A DNA stretch of 64,000 nucleotides from Cupriavidus basilensis. GTDB taxonomy: Bacteria > Pseudomonadota > Gammaproteobacteria > Burkholderiales > Burkholderiaceae. Of the stretch, positions 53,730 through 62,448 are shown piece by piece. The stretch's first letter is position 1, and the number at the start of each line of letters is the position of its first letter. Position numbers and translations under genes: made by a program. The notes under the pieces were generated by a model that had not been told where the DNA came from, searched no databases, and was given only the letters and a program-made list of their open reading frames with translations. Location of the stretch: the NCBI RefSeq assembly GCF_000876015.1, contig NZ_BBQM01000029.1, positions 85,218 to 149,217 on the forward strand, in the 5' to 3' direction.

Positions 53730-54842
53730 TCAGGCGCCGGGCGTGCCGGCACTGGCGGGGGCGGGGTTGGCGGCGGGCAGCAGCAGGTGCTCGCCGAAGA
53801 AACGTTCGCGCAGCAGCATCACCAGCATGGCGCGCTTGTGCGGGAAATCGAATTCCTTGATCTTGGAGAAGCCGGCCTTGTCGAGGTTGGCGATCTGGCG
53901 CGCGTGGTCGGCGCGCGGCTCGCCGACGATGCGCTGGGTGCGCGCGTCGTCCAGGAACTGGTAGTGCTGGATGGCGGGGAACCACGCCGTCAGGAACGAC
54001 TTGCCGCGGAACGCCGGCTCGCCGATCAGCACGTGCCAGCCGCGGTCGTGGTCCTGCGCGTCGTAGAACGGCGCGATGCGGTTCTCCCTGGCCCAGTACA
54101 CCTCGAAGTAGCCGAACGGCTGGTCGTCGAACGCGGCGATCAGCGGCAGCATGTGCGGGTCGTCGAGCAGCCCCTGCAGGTAGGCGCGGTGCCTGGCCTC
54201 GTCGCCTTCCTCCTGCCAGAAGTAGGCCACGTCGGGGTCGTTCATCCAGCGGTGCAGCAGCGGCAGGTCCTGTTCCAGCGTGGCCGCGCGCAGCGTCAGC
54301 GTCCGGCCCAGCCACGGGATGTGGCGCGCGTAGACCACGCCGCCCGGTTTGGGCGGGCGCAGCGGATGGCGGCGGCCGGCGGTGAGCGCGTAGCGCAGCG
54401 GGTAGGCGCCGGGCGTGGGCGCCATCCACAGTTCGGGCAATTGCCACAGCATCTCGGCCAGCGCCACCGTGCCGCGCGCGGCGTCCCGCACCAGCGCGCC
54501 GCGCTCAAGCAGCGCGCGCTCGCAGCCGCGCGCTTCCAGCTGCACGGGCAGTGCGCGCAGCGCGCCGTGGGCGAAGCAGGCATCCAGCGCGGCCAGCGTG
54601 GCGCGCGCCAGCGCGTCATCGTCCAGCGCGCTTTCGCGCAGGCGCAGCGTGCCGCCGTCGAAGGCGAAGCTGGCCAGCGTGGCGCCATCGCGCGACACCG
54701 TGAGCCGCGCGCCGTCGAAGCGGCTCTCGCAGCCGCCGTCCGGCTGCGCGGCGAAGGAGCGGAAGCGCGCGAAGGGTTTGACGGCGTCGGGCGTGGCGTC
54801 GGGAGTAATAGCGGGCGTTGCGGCGGAAGTCGGGGTCGACAT
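53730..54842 (-). CDS. GNAT N-acyltransferase for hydroxamate siderophore (IucB/AlcB-like)
   Basis: Acyltransferase of 370 residues. The C-terminal half (about 190-355) is an IucB/AlcB/MbtK-type GNAT domain: LHRWMNDPDVAYFWQEEG, PFGYFEVYWARENRIAPFY, HVLIGEPAFRGKSF and FDFPHKRAMLVMLLRERFF. It probably acylates (acetylates or formylates) N-hydroxyornithine to make the iron-binding hydroxamate. The N-terminal half (about 1-185) is less conserved. The ATG at 54842 has AGGA eight bases before it. The exact iron-starvation box at 54933-54956 stands 91 bp upstream and would drive this gene and the monooxygenase. Confidence 0.88.
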   Translation of the reverse strand: MSTPTSAATPAITPDATPDAVKPFARFRSFAAQPDGGCESRFDGARLTVSRDGATLASFAFDGGTLRLRESALDDDALARATLAALDACFAHGALRALPVQLEARGCERALLERGALVRDAARGTVALAEMLWQLPELWMAPTPGAYPLRYALTAGRRHPLRPPKPGGVVYARHIPWLGRTLTLRAATLEQDLPLLHRWMNDPDVAYFWQEEGDEARHRAYLQGLLDDPHMLPLIAAFDDQPFGYFEVYWARENRIAPFYDAQDHDRGWHVLIGEPAFRGKSFLTAWFPAIQHYQFLDDARTQRIVGEPRADHARQIANLDKAGFSKIKEFDFPHKRAMLVMLLRERFFGEHLLLPAANPAPASAGTPGA

Positions 54843-54932
54843 GGCGAATCCTGGCGATGCGATTGAATGCGGTGCGATGCGGTCGGGGCCGGCGCGCGGC
54901 GGCGGCATGCCGCGCGCGCCTTCCCTACCGAG

Positions 54933-54956
54933 ACGAGGCGCGCGCGCGCGAATTTA
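54933..54956 (-). promoter_or_regulatory. Iron-starvation (PvdS-type) promoter box 2
   Basis: On the minus strand TAAAT (complement 54952-54956), exactly 16 bp of alternating G and C, then CGT (complement 54933-54935). It faces the N-acyltransferase and ornithine monooxygenase genes. Confidence 0.65.
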
Positions 54957-54983
54957 GTCCGGCCAGTCCGGCGGCCGGCGTGG

Positions 54984-55982
54984 TCAGGCCGCCCGCGCCA
55001 CGGCGTCCGGCTCCGCGCCGGCCAGCCCGAACGCCTGCGCCAGCGCCCGCGCGATGTCGTCGTGCGCGTCTTCGGCCTCGCCGACGATATTGCCCATGCG
55101 CAGGAACTCGTGGACCATGCCCGGGTATTCGCGCAGCGTCACCGCCACGCCGGCCTCGGCCAGCTTGCGCGCGTAGGCGCGGCCTTCGTCGAGCAGCGGA
55201 TCGCACTCGGGCAGCACCAGCAGCGCCGGCGCCACGCCGCGGTGGTCGGGCGCCAGCAGCGGCGCGAAACGCCAGTCGAGGCGGTCGCGCTCGTCGCGCA
55301 GGTACTGGCGGTAGAACCAGTCGATGGTCTCGCTGTCGAGCAGGTAGCCGTGGCCATAGCGCTGGTGCGAGGGCGTGTCCTGGCGCCCGCCCAGGCCCGG
55401 GTAGCACAGCACTTGCAGGCACGGCTGCGGCAGCGCCGGGTCGTCGCGCGCGGCCAGCGCCAGCATGGCGCCCAGGGTGCCGCCGGCGCTGTCGCCGCCG
55501 ATGGCGATGCGCGCGGTGTCCAGTCCGAGCGCCGCGCCGTGCGCGCCGAGCCAGGCCAGCGCGTCCACCGCGTCGTCGGCGGCGCACGGGAAGCGGTGCT
55601 CGGGCGCCAGCCGGTAGGCCACCGACAGCACCGCGCACGGCGTGCGCGCGGCCAGCGAGCGGCACAGCGAATCGTGCGAGTCCAGGCTGCCCACGGTGAA
55701 GCCGCCGCTGTGGAAATGCAGCAGCACCGGCAGCGGCGGCCCCGCGTGCGCCGCGCGCGGCGCGAACAGCCGCGCGCCGATATGGCCGCCGTCGCGCGTG
55801 GGCAGCGTCAGCGTTTCCACGCGCGCCAGCGGCAGCGGCGGCAGGTCGAGCGCGCCGGACGCGTCGTCGAATTCGCGGCGCGCCCGGGCCGGCGTCAGGT
55901 GATGGATGGCGGGGCGCTTGCCGCTGGCGGTGGCGCTTTCCACCATGTCGAGCAGCGCTTCGAGGTCGGGATGCAGTGGCAT
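54984..55982 (-). CDS. Alpha/beta hydrolase, HSL-type esterase
   Basis: Hydrolase of 332 residues in the hormone-sensitive-lipase group. The nucleophile is Ser165 in GDSAGG; the oxyanion motif reads HSGGF (91-95) where HGGG is usual; the acid is the Asp in ECDPLLDEG and the base the His in GMVHEFLRMG. YRLAPEHRFP is also typical. No signal peptide is seen. Between the exporter and acyltransferase genes it may trim or hydrolyse the siderophore (iron release) or an acyl chain; this is inference from position. It lies 43 bp after the exporter gene. Confidence 0.85.
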   Translation of the reverse strand: MPLHPDLEALLDMVESATASGKRPAIHHLTPARARREFDDASGALDLPPLPLARVETLTLPTRDGGHIGARLFAPRAAHAGPPLPVLLHFHSGGFTVGSLDSHDSLCRSLAARTPCAVLSVAYRLAPEHRFPCAADDAVDALAWLGAHGAALGLDTARIAIGGDSAGGTLGAMLALAARDDPALPQPCLQVLCYPGLGGRQDTPSHQRYGHGYLLDSETIDWFYRQYLRDERDRLDWRFAPLLAPDHRGVAPALLVLPECDPLLDEGRAYARKLAEAGVAVTLREYPGMVHEFLRMGNIVGEAEDAHDDIARALAQAFGLAGAEPDAVARAA

Positions 55983-56025
55983 GGGAAATCGGGTCCGTGG
56001 AATGGTGGAGCGGCGGCGCGGGCGC

Positions 56026-57699
56026 TCAGGCGGCCGGCGCCGCCAGGGCGTCGTGCCGATGCGCCGGCTGCGCCGGCGGGGCGGCCTGCGGCGCGGGCGT
56101 GCCGCCGTCGCGCGCGATCTGGCCGTTCTCGATCTTGATCACGCGGTCGGCCACGCCGAAGTAGCGGTCGTCGTGCGAGATCACCAGCACCGCCTTGCCC
56201 TGCGCGCGCAGCTCGGGCAGCACCTCGCGGTAGAAGATCTCCTTGAACAGCGGGTCCTGGTCGGCCGCCCATTCGTCGAGCACCAGCACCGGGCGCCGCT
56301 CCAGGCAGGCCACGATCAGCGCCAGCCGCTTGCGCTGGCCCTGCGACAGCGCCTGCGTGGTGAAGCGCCCGGCGCGCACGCTGACCTTGTGGGCGAGCTG
56401 GAAGCGCTCGATCAGGCGGTTGGCCAGCGCCTCGTCGCGCGGGTCGTGCGCCAGCAGGGTCTCGAACAGGTGGAAATCGGAGAACACCGCGGAGAACAGC
56501 GTGCGGTAGTCCGCCAGGTGGGCCGGGTCGACCGCCGCGCCGTTGTGGCGCGCCTCGCCGGCCAGCGCCGGGTAGAGCCCGGCCAGCAGCTTGGCCAGCG
56601 TGGTCTTGCCGCTGCCGTTGCCGCCCACCAGGAACACGATCTCGCCGGCGCGCAGCTCCAGGTCGAGCGGGCCCAGCGCGAAGAAGCTGTTCTCGGCCTC
56701 GTGGAAATAGCGGTGGCTGGCGCCGGCCAGCGCCACCGAGACGAACGGCGTCGCGGGCAGCGCGCGCGCGGGCGCTTCCGGCTCGGCGTCGGCGCCCAGC
56801 GCCTCGATGCGCGCGTAGGCCAGGCGCCCCATGCTCAGCGCCGGCAGCGCGTTGAGCAGCGACTCCAGCGGCGACATGATGTACAGGAACATGATGGTGA
56901 AGCCGGTCATCACCGCCGGCGCCAGCGGCGTGGCGCGCGGCATGAACAGCACGCCGCCGATCACCGCGAAGAACAGGAAGCTGCCGAAGCCCAGCGCCAC
57001 GAAGAAGATCGACAGCCCGCGCGTGCGCGCGCCGCGCACCGCCTCCAGCGAGGCTTCCAGCCCGTCGCGCAGGAAGCTGTGCTGCTTGTCCTGGTTGAGC
57101 TTGAGCTCGCGCGCGCCCGCCACCAGCGCCTTGAACTGGCCATGCAGCGCGTCCTGCGCAGCGCTGGCCTGCTTCAGGTGCACCAGCGCGCGGCGGTGGT
57201 TGCGGTGGTAGAACCACGAGCCCGCCAGGATGATGGCGCAGGCCACGGCGAAGGTCTGCCACGACAGCCACGCCAGGTAGCCCAGGCAGCCCAGCACCAC
57301 CATCGCGTTGGTCAGCACCACCGGGATCACCGACAGGCCGTTGGCCACGTGAGTGCTGTCGTCGGCCAGCGCGGCCTGCACGCGCGCGTTGCCGGTCTGC
57401 TCGATATGCGCGTAGGGCGCGCCGATGAAGCGCGCGCAGATCTGCGCGCGGATGCGCGCCAGCGCGCTCTGGCTGACCTGCACGAACAGCGTGGAGGCCA
57501 GCGTGCGGCACGCCAGCACGGCCAGCGCCAGCGCCGCGAACGGCAGCGCCAGCCGCGCGGCCTCGGCGCCCTGCGTGGCCAGCACGCGGTTGATGACCGC
57601 GATCATGCCCACCGAGCACAGGCCGGCGGCCAGGCTGGCCGCGGCGGCCAGGACGATGGTGAGGCGCAGTTTGCGCGGCAGGGAGGAGAGAAGCGTCAT
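56026..57699 (-). CDS. Cyclic-peptide/siderophore ABC exporter (PvdE/SyrD-like), fused membrane and ATPase
   Basis: Half-transporter of 557 residues. A six-helix membrane domain (about 8-320) is followed by an ATPase domain (about 335-535) with Walker A GGNGSGKTT, signature LSQGQRKRLALI (LSGGQ variant of this family), Walker B VLVLDEWAADQD and the H-loop in VLVISHDDRYF. PvdE-like proteins move siderophore precursors from the cytoplasm to the periplasm for maturation. The ATG at 57699 is preferred; upstream codons are Arg/Ala-rich. A near-match to the iron-starvation box lies 44 bp upstream. First gene of the minus-strand unit, followed by the esterase. Confidence 0.9.
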   Translation of the reverse strand: MTLLSSLPRKLRLTIVLAAAASLAAGLCSVGMIAVINRVLATQGAEAARLALPFAALALAVLACRTLASTLFVQVSQSALARIRAQICARFIGAPYAHIEQTGNARVQAALADDSTHVANGLSVIPVVLTNAMVVLGCLGYLAWLSWQTFAVACAIILAGSWFYHRNHRRALVHLKQASAAQDALHGQFKALVAGARELKLNQDKQHSFLRDGLEASLEAVRGARTRGLSIFFVALGFGSFLFFAVIGGVLFMPRATPLAPAVMTGFTIMFLYIMSPLESLLNALPALSMGRLAYARIEALGADAEPEAPARALPATPFVSVALAGASHRYFHEAENSFFALGPLDLELRAGEIVFLVGGNGSGKTTLAKLLAGLYPALAGEARHNGAAVDPAHLADYRTLFSAVFSDFHLFETLLAHDPRDEALANRLIERFQLAHKVSVRAGRFTTQALSQGQRKRLALIVACLERRPVLVLDEWAADQDPLFKEIFYREVLPELRAQGKAVLVISHDDRYFGVADRVIKIENGQIARDGGTPAPQAAPPAQPAHRHDALAAPAA

Positions 57700-57742
57700 G
57701 GGGTCGCGGAGATGGCGGAAGGTGGCGGGCACTGCTGGATAG

Positions 57743-57766
57743 ACGTGCGGCGCGCGGCGAAAGTTA
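57743..57766 (-). promoter_or_regulatory. Near-match to the iron-starvation promoter box
   Basis: Minus strand TAACT-N16-CGT, one base off the consensus, facing the exporter gene at 57699. With the exact box at 57804-57827 on the other strand it makes a divergent pair in a 184-bp gap. Confidence 0.4.
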
Positions 57767-57803
57767 GCGGCGGCCGCGCATCGCCCGCGCGGCGGCGGCG
57801 CGT

Positions 57804-57827
57804 TAAATTTCCGGCGGCGCGCTTCGT
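57804..57827 (+). promoter_or_regulatory. Iron-starvation (PvdS-type) promoter box 3
   Basis: TAAAT (57804-57808), exactly 16 bp, CGT (57825-57827), 56 bp before the start of the FhuF-type reductase gene. Confidence 0.65.
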
Positions 57828-57883
57828 CACGGTGACGTGGGCGGCCTTGCCGGCATGGCCGCGCCGTCACGTCAGGAGATCCG

Positions 57884-58663
57884 ATGATTGCTTCGCTGGC
57901 CCCGTTCTTCGCCGGGGCCTTGCGCCCGTTCGGCGAGCGCGTGGGCGTGGCCGCCGCGCGGCCGGCAGCCCCGGCCGGCGGCGCGCCGTGGCAGGGCGCC
58001 TTCGGCCAGCCGCAGGCGCGCGACTGCCTCGCGCGGCAGGCGCGCGCGCTGGGCTGCGGCGACCTGCGCGCGCTGGCCGCCGCCTGGTTCCGCGACTACA
58101 CGCTGGCGCTGCTGCCCAGCGCGCTGGTGGCGGCCGCGCTGCTGCGCCGGCAACTGCCGTTCGACGCGCCGCAGGCAATCTGGCACGGCGCCGCCGACGG
58201 CCTGCTGGCCTGCCTGCTGCTGCCGGACGAAGGCGAATGCCGGCAGGCGCCGCTGCCGGACCTGCTGGCGCCATTGGTGAACGCGCATCTGCCCGGCGTG
58301 GTGGCGGCGCTGTCGGCGGTAGCGAAGGTGTCGCCGCGCCTGCTGTGGTGCACGGGCGGGGTCGCCGCGGCCGGCGTGGCGCGGCAACTGGCCGCGCACC
58401 CGGCGCTGGCCGCGCCGGCGCGCGCGGAAGTGGCGGCGTGGATCGGCCAGGCGGTGTCGGACGGCGGCATCGCCAATCCGTACCACGGCGCTTTCCGGCC
58501 GGGCAGGGAGCCCGGCACGCCGGGCGTGGCGCCGCTGCGGCGCATCTGCTGCCTGAACCACCGGCTGCCCGGCGAGGGGCACTGCGGGACCTGTCCGCTG
58601 CCGCAGGCGCGCGCGGGGAAAATGGAAGCCGTCGCGCAGACGGTCCCGGTGGCGGCCCGCTGA
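57884..58663 (+). CDS. FhuF-type siderophore-iron reductase
   Basis: Cytoplasmic ferric-siderophore reductase of 259 residues. The C-terminal [2Fe-2S] site has the FhuF pattern C-C-x10-C-x2-C: Cys222, Cys223, Cys234 and Cys237 in RICCLNHRLPGEGHCGTCPL. The N-terminal part is poorly conserved, as usual. It releases iron from hydroxamate siderophores by reduction. It is the only plus-strand gene in this part of the locus and has its own iron-starvation box. It ends 35 bp from the convergent small membrane-protein gene. Confidence 0.88.
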   Translation: MIASLAPFFAGALRPFGERVGVAAARPAAPAGGAPWQGAFGQPQARDCLARQARALGCGDLRALAAAWFRDYTLALLPSALVAAALLRRQLPFDAPQAIWHGAADGLLACLLLPDEGECRQAPLPDLLAPLVNAHLPGVVAALSAVAKVSPRLLWCTGGVAAAGVARQLAAHPALAAPARAEVAAWIGQAVSDGGIANPYHGAFRPGREPGTPGVAPLRRICCLNHRLPGEGHCGTCPLPQARAGKMEAVAQTVPVAAR

Positions 58664-58698
58664 TGCCGCGTCTGTCCGGCGTTATTCAGCGGCGCTAT

Positions 58699-58986
58699 TC
58701 AGATTTCGGATCCTTCCACCTCATCGGCACCGGCATCGCCGCGCGCCGATGCGCCTGCCGGCGCGCGGCGGCCGTCGCGGAACTGGCGCCACTGCCGCCA
58801 CAGCAGCCGCGCGGTGACGCCGACCGGCACGGCCAGCCCCAGCCAGCACAGCCAGTCCCAGGCGCCGTCGCCGAAGATGCCCGCCGCCAGCCCGCCCAGC
58901 GAGAGCAGGCCGAGCAGGACCGGCATCGGCCAGGTATCGCGCATCAGGCGCCCGCCGTTGTGGTCGTTCACGTCCGTGTCCTTCAT
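58699..58986 (-). CDS. Small two-helix membrane protein next to PepSY gene
   Basis: Protein of 95 residues with two hydrophobic helices (about 20-38 and 44-62, MPVLLGLLSLGGLAAGIFGD and WLCWLGLAVPVGVTARLLW) and a charged C-terminal tail. Its ATG overlaps the PepSY stop as ATGA, so it is translated with it. Similar small proteins accompany PepSY-type membrane proteins in siderophore uptake loci; the function is unknown. Confidence 0.75.
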   Translation of the reverse strand: MKDTDVNDHNGGRLMRDTWPMPVLLGLLSLGGLAAGIFGDGAWDWLCWLGLAVPVGVTARLLWRQWRQFRDGRRAPAGASARGDAGADEVEGSEI

Positions 58987-60179
58987 GCCTGGTCCCCGGA
59001 AAGCTGCGGCGGCTGCGGCTGCGGCTGCGGCTGCGGCTGCGGCTGCGGCTGCGGTGCGCGCGCGCCGGCCGCGCCGCGGCGCGGCCGCTTGAGCCAGAAG
59101 ATGAAGCCGGTCACGGTGGCGCCGGCGGTGATGGCCGTGAGCAGCGCCCACAGCACCTGCAGCGGCCGCCCGGCGTAGTCGCCGAAATGGAACGGCGCCG
59201 ACAGCAGCAGCACCTGCAGGTACCACGGCATGCCGCGCACGGCGGCCACCTTGCCGTCGCCGGCATCGACCAGCACGATGGCGTACACGCGCTTCTGCAG
59301 CTCGGTATGGCCGCGCAGCACCACGCCGTAGTGGCGGCCCGTGGAAAACTCGGTGCCGGGATAGAACACGAAGGCCGGGTCCTTGCCGGGCACCACGGCG
59401 CGGGCCGCGTCCAGCGCGCGGTCCACCGGCACCAGCGCGCCCGGCGCGGGGCCGGGCAGGGTGGCGATCAGGTGCTGCAGCTCGGTCTTCTGCCACAGGC
59501 CGATGATGAGCGGCGAGAACGACAGGAAGGTGCCGGTCAGCCCGACCACCAGCGCCCACACCATCACCACGATGCCGAACAGGTTGTGCAGGTCGGCCTG
59601 CACCACGCGCACCGGCTTGCCGAAGCGCAGCAGGCCGAAGGCCAGCTTGCGCATGAACGGGCCGTACAGCACCAGCCCGCTGACTAGGCTGGCCACCAGC
59701 AGCACGCCGATGAAGCCGATGAAGAACTGGCCCGGCAGGCCCAGGAACAGGTTCAGGTGCAGCTTGAGGATGAAGCCGCTGAAGGTCTCGCCGGGCGGGC
59801 CGGGCTTGCGCGTGGCGCCGGTGGCGGCGTCGAACTGGACGGTGGCGCCGTTGCGCAGCCTGGGCTCGCCGGGCGGGCCGACGCGCACGCCCACGGCGTC
59901 GGGGTCGTCGTCGCTGAACGAGACCGACTTGGGCGCCCAGCCGGGCCTGGCGGCGCGCGCCGCGTCCACCAGCGCCTGCAGCGGCGGGCGCGGCGCGCTG
60001 GCCGCCGCGCCGCGCTCGGCCGCCACGCTGCCGTGGTGGTCCTGGCCCAGCATGGCATCGATGTCTTCATGGAAGATCAGCAGCAGGCCGGTCACGCACA
60101 GCACCAGCAGGTTCAGCGTGCACAGCAGGCTGGTCCAGCGGTGGATGGCGTACCAGATGCGCAGCGTAGGCGCTTTCAT
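58983..60179 (-). CDS. PepSY-associated membrane protein of siderophore uptake locus
   Basis: Inner-membrane protein of 398 residues with four main helices and a periplasmic PepSY region. IWYAIHRWTSLLCTLNLLVLCVTGLLL opens it; LHLNLFLGLPGQFFIGFIGVLL, LHNLFGIVVMVWALVVGLTG with histidines that could bind haem or metal, and FHFGDYAGRPLQVLWALLTAITAG follow. Relatives are proposed ferric-siderophore reductases or receptor helpers. The C-terminus ends in a Pro-Gln dipeptide repeat (about 377-392) encoded by a hexanucleotide repeat. It lies 70 bp after the TonB receptor gene and is probably in one operon with it. Confidence 0.87.
   Translation of the reverse strand: MKAPTLRIWYAIHRWTSLLCTLNLLVLCVTGLLLIFHEDIDAMLGQDHHGSVAAERGAAASAPRPPLQALVDAARAARPGWAPKSVSFSDDDPDAVGVRVGPPGEPRLRNGATVQFDAATGATRKPGPPGETFSGFILKLHLNLFLGLPGQFFIGFIGVLLVASLVSGLVLYGPFMRKLAFGLLRFGKPVRVVQADLHNLFGIVVMVWALVVGLTGTFLSFSPLIIGLWQKTELQHLIATLPGPAPGALVPVDRALDAARAVVPGKDPAFVFYPGTEFSTGRHYGVVLRGHTELQKRVYAIVLVDAGDGKVAAVRGMPWYLQVLLLSAPFHFGDYAGRPLQVLWALLTAITAGATVTGFIFWLKRPRRGAAGARAPQPQPQPQPQPQPQPPQLSGDQA
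59011..59052. repeat. Hexanucleotide tandem repeat (GGCTGC)7
   Basis: Seven perfect 6-bp units, flanked by imperfect ones, in the 3' end of the PepSY gene. In that frame each unit adds one Pro-Gln pair, so changes in copy number alter length but not frame. Confidence 0.85.
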
Positions 60180-60249
60180 GGGGGTCCTTTCTTATGCGTG
60201 CCGGTGCGCTGCCGCCGGCCCGTCCGTCGCCGGGCGGGCCGCGCGGTGC

Positions 60250-62448
60250 TTACCAGCGGTAGCTCAACGTGCCCACCACGGTGCGGTTGCGGCCGTAATA
60301 GCAGTTGGTGGCGCTGTCGCAGGCCGCCACGTAGGTCTTGTTGAACAGGTTGTTGACGTTTACGCGCAGCGTGTAGTGCTTGGCGATGGTGTAGCTGGCC
60401 GCCAGGTCGACCAGCGTGAACGACGGCACCGAAATCGTGTTGGTGGCATCGAAGCTGCCGCCCACGTAGCGCACGCCGCCGCCCAGCCACACGCCGGCCA
60501 GCGGGCCGCCGGAGAGGCGGTAGTCGGCCCACAGCGAAGCCATGTGCCTGGCCACGTAGGGCGGCACCTTGCCGGCATTGGGCGCGCCCGGGCCGGCCTT
60601 GGTCACTTCGGCATCGGTGTAGGTGTAGGACGCCAGCACGTTGAAGTTCGACGTCACCGCCCAGGTGCCTTCCAGCTCGATGCCGCGCGAGCTCACCTCG
60701 CCGATCTGCGAATAGAAGCCGTTGACCGGCGCGGTGGTCAGCACGTTGCGCTGGGTCAGGTCGAACAGCGAGATCTGCGCGAAGCTGCGCGAGTTGGCGG
60801 GCTGCCACTTGACGCCGGCCTCGTACTGGCGGCCGGTGGTGGGCTCGGGCGTGCCGCCGCCGTAGATCAGCGTGCTGATGGCGGGCTCGAACGAGGTCGA
60901 GTAGCTGACGTACGGCGACAGGCCGAACGGGCCTTCGTACAGCAGGCCGGCGCGGCCGGTGAAGCGGCCATCGTCGGTCTTGGTGGTGGAGGTGGCGTTG
61001 GTGGCGATGGTGCGCGTGTCGGTGTTGACCTTGGCCTTGTCGTAGCGGCCCGCCAACTGCACCACGAAGCGCTTGTCGATCTTGACCTGGTCCTGCAGGT
61101 AGAAGCCGACCTGGTCGCGCGTGGTGTCGGTGTCGGTCTGGTAGGCCGGGCGCACGAAGTTGCCGTAGACCGGGTTGAACACGTTGAGCGCCGGCTCGTT
61201 GGCGCTCTGGCCGAACAGGCGGTCGAAGGTGGAGCGCTGGTAGTCCACGCCCACCAGGAAGGTGTGGTCGAAGATGCCGTGCGAGAGCTTGACCTGGGCC
61301 TGGTTGTCCACCGTGAACAGGCTGTACGACTCGTTCGAGATCAGGCCGATGCGGCGCAGGTTGAACGGGCCGGTGGTGTAGTTGGTCAGGCCGCCGTTGC
61401 CGCCGATGTCCTCGTAGCTCACATGCAGGTGGGCGTAGCGCAGCTTCTGGCGCACCGTCAACACGTCGTTGAAGCGGTGCGAGAACTCGTAGCCGACCAT
61501 GTACTGCTCGCGCTTGAACAGGTCGAAGTCCGGTTCGCCGGTAAACAGGTTGGTGGGGATGCGCTGGCCGTTGCCGAGCCGGCTGACCGTGCCCACCGCG
61601 GGCAGGAAGTTGCCGCTGTTGCCCGAGCGGTCCTTGTAGGCCTGCGCGTAGAGCGTGAAGTTGGTGGCGTCGGTCGGGCGCCAGGTGATCTGCGGCGAGA
61701 TGAACAGGCGGTTGTCGTCCACGTGCGGGGTCTGCGTGCCGCTGTCGCGCGCCAGCGCGGTGACGCGGTACAGCAGCTTGCCGTCCTGGTCGATCGGGCC
61801 GGTGAAGTCGCCGGAGACTTCCTTGCGCGCGTTGTTGCCCACGCTCACGTTGAGCTCGTGCTCCGGGGTGTCCTGCGGGCGCTTGCTGACCTGGTTGATC
61901 ATGCCGCCCGGCGAGCTCTGGCCGTACAGCACCGAAGCCGGCCCGCGCACGATGTCGATGCGCTCCAGGCTGTAGGGCTCCAGTTCCCAGCCGCCGTAGC
62001 CGCCGGAGTGGGGCAGCTTCAGGCCGTCCCAGTACTGGCCCTGCTGCGAGGCCAGGAAGCCGCGGATCAGGTAGTTGCCGCGGCGCGTGTCGTAGATCGG
62101 CTCGGTGCGCACGCCGGCGGTGTAGCGCAGCGCCTCCTCGACCCGCTCCGCGCCCTGGGCGCGGATCTGGTCGGACGTCACCACGCTGATGGACTGCGGC
62201 GTCTCGGCGATGGTCGCGTCGGTCTTGGTGGCCGATACCGTGTTCCTGGCCCCGTAGACCGGCGCGGCGGCGCTGTCGGCGCGCACGCTGACCGCCGGCA
62301 GCTGCGCCTCGCCCGAGGCCGCCGTGGTGGTGGCGCCGGACTGCGCGTGCGCCATCTGCGCCGATACCGCCAAGGCCAGCGCGCTCAGCGCAAGATGTCG
62401 GTGATTGGCCTGCGCCCTGCGCGACCCGACCGATTTGCCCGTTTTCAT
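60250..62448 (-). CDS. TonB-dependent ferric-siderophore receptor
   Basis: Outer-membrane receptor of 732 residues. A signal peptide (1-35, ending AQMAHA) is followed by a TonB-box-like segment (LPAVSVRAD, about 50-58), the plug (about 75-180, ETPQSISVVTSDQIRAQG, YLIRGF, ERIDIVRGPASVLYGQSSPGGMINQVSKRP) and a 22-strand barrel ending in the aromatic W of GTLSYRW. There is no extra N-terminal signalling domain of the FecA/FpvA kind, so this receptor does not control the sigma factor through a FecR. It is a siderophore-type (TIGR01783-like) receptor and likely takes up the product of this locus. A Fur-box-like site lies upstream. Confidence 0.93.
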   Translation of the reverse strand: MKTGKSVGSRRAQANHRHLALSALALAVSAQMAHAQSGATTTAASGEAQLPAVSVRADSAAAPVYGARNTVSATKTDATIAETPQSISVVTSDQIRAQGAERVEEALRYTAGVRTEPIYDTRRGNYLIRGFLASQQGQYWDGLKLPHSGGYGGWELEPYSLERIDIVRGPASVLYGQSSPGGMINQVSKRPQDTPEHELNVSVGNNARKEVSGDFTGPIDQDGKLLYRVTALARDSGTQTPHVDDNRLFISPQITWRPTDATNFTLYAQAYKDRSGNSGNFLPAVGTVSRLGNGQRIPTNLFTGEPDFDLFKREQYMVGYEFSHRFNDVLTVRQKLRYAHLHVSYEDIGGNGGLTNYTTGPFNLRRIGLISNESYSLFTVDNQAQVKLSHGIFDHTFLVGVDYQRSTFDRLFGQSANEPALNVFNPVYGNFVRPAYQTDTDTTRDQVGFYLQDQVKIDKRFVVQLAGRYDKAKVNTDTRTIATNATSTTKTDDGRFTGRAGLLYEGPFGLSPYVSYSTSFEPAISTLIYGGGTPEPTTGRQYEAGVKWQPANSRSFAQISLFDLTQRNVLTTAPVNGFYSQIGEVSSRGIELEGTWAVTSNFNVLASYTYTDAEVTKAGPGAPNAGKVPPYVARHMASLWADYRLSGGPLAGVWLGGGVRYVGGSFDATNTISVPSFTLVDLAASYTIAKHYTLRVNVNNLFNKTYVAACDSATNCYYGRNRTVVGTLSYRW

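Noticed and set aside
59011..59052. Phase-variable on/off switch in the PepSY gene
   Set aside because: The repeat unit is 6 bp, so gain or loss of copies keeps the frame; only tail length can vary.
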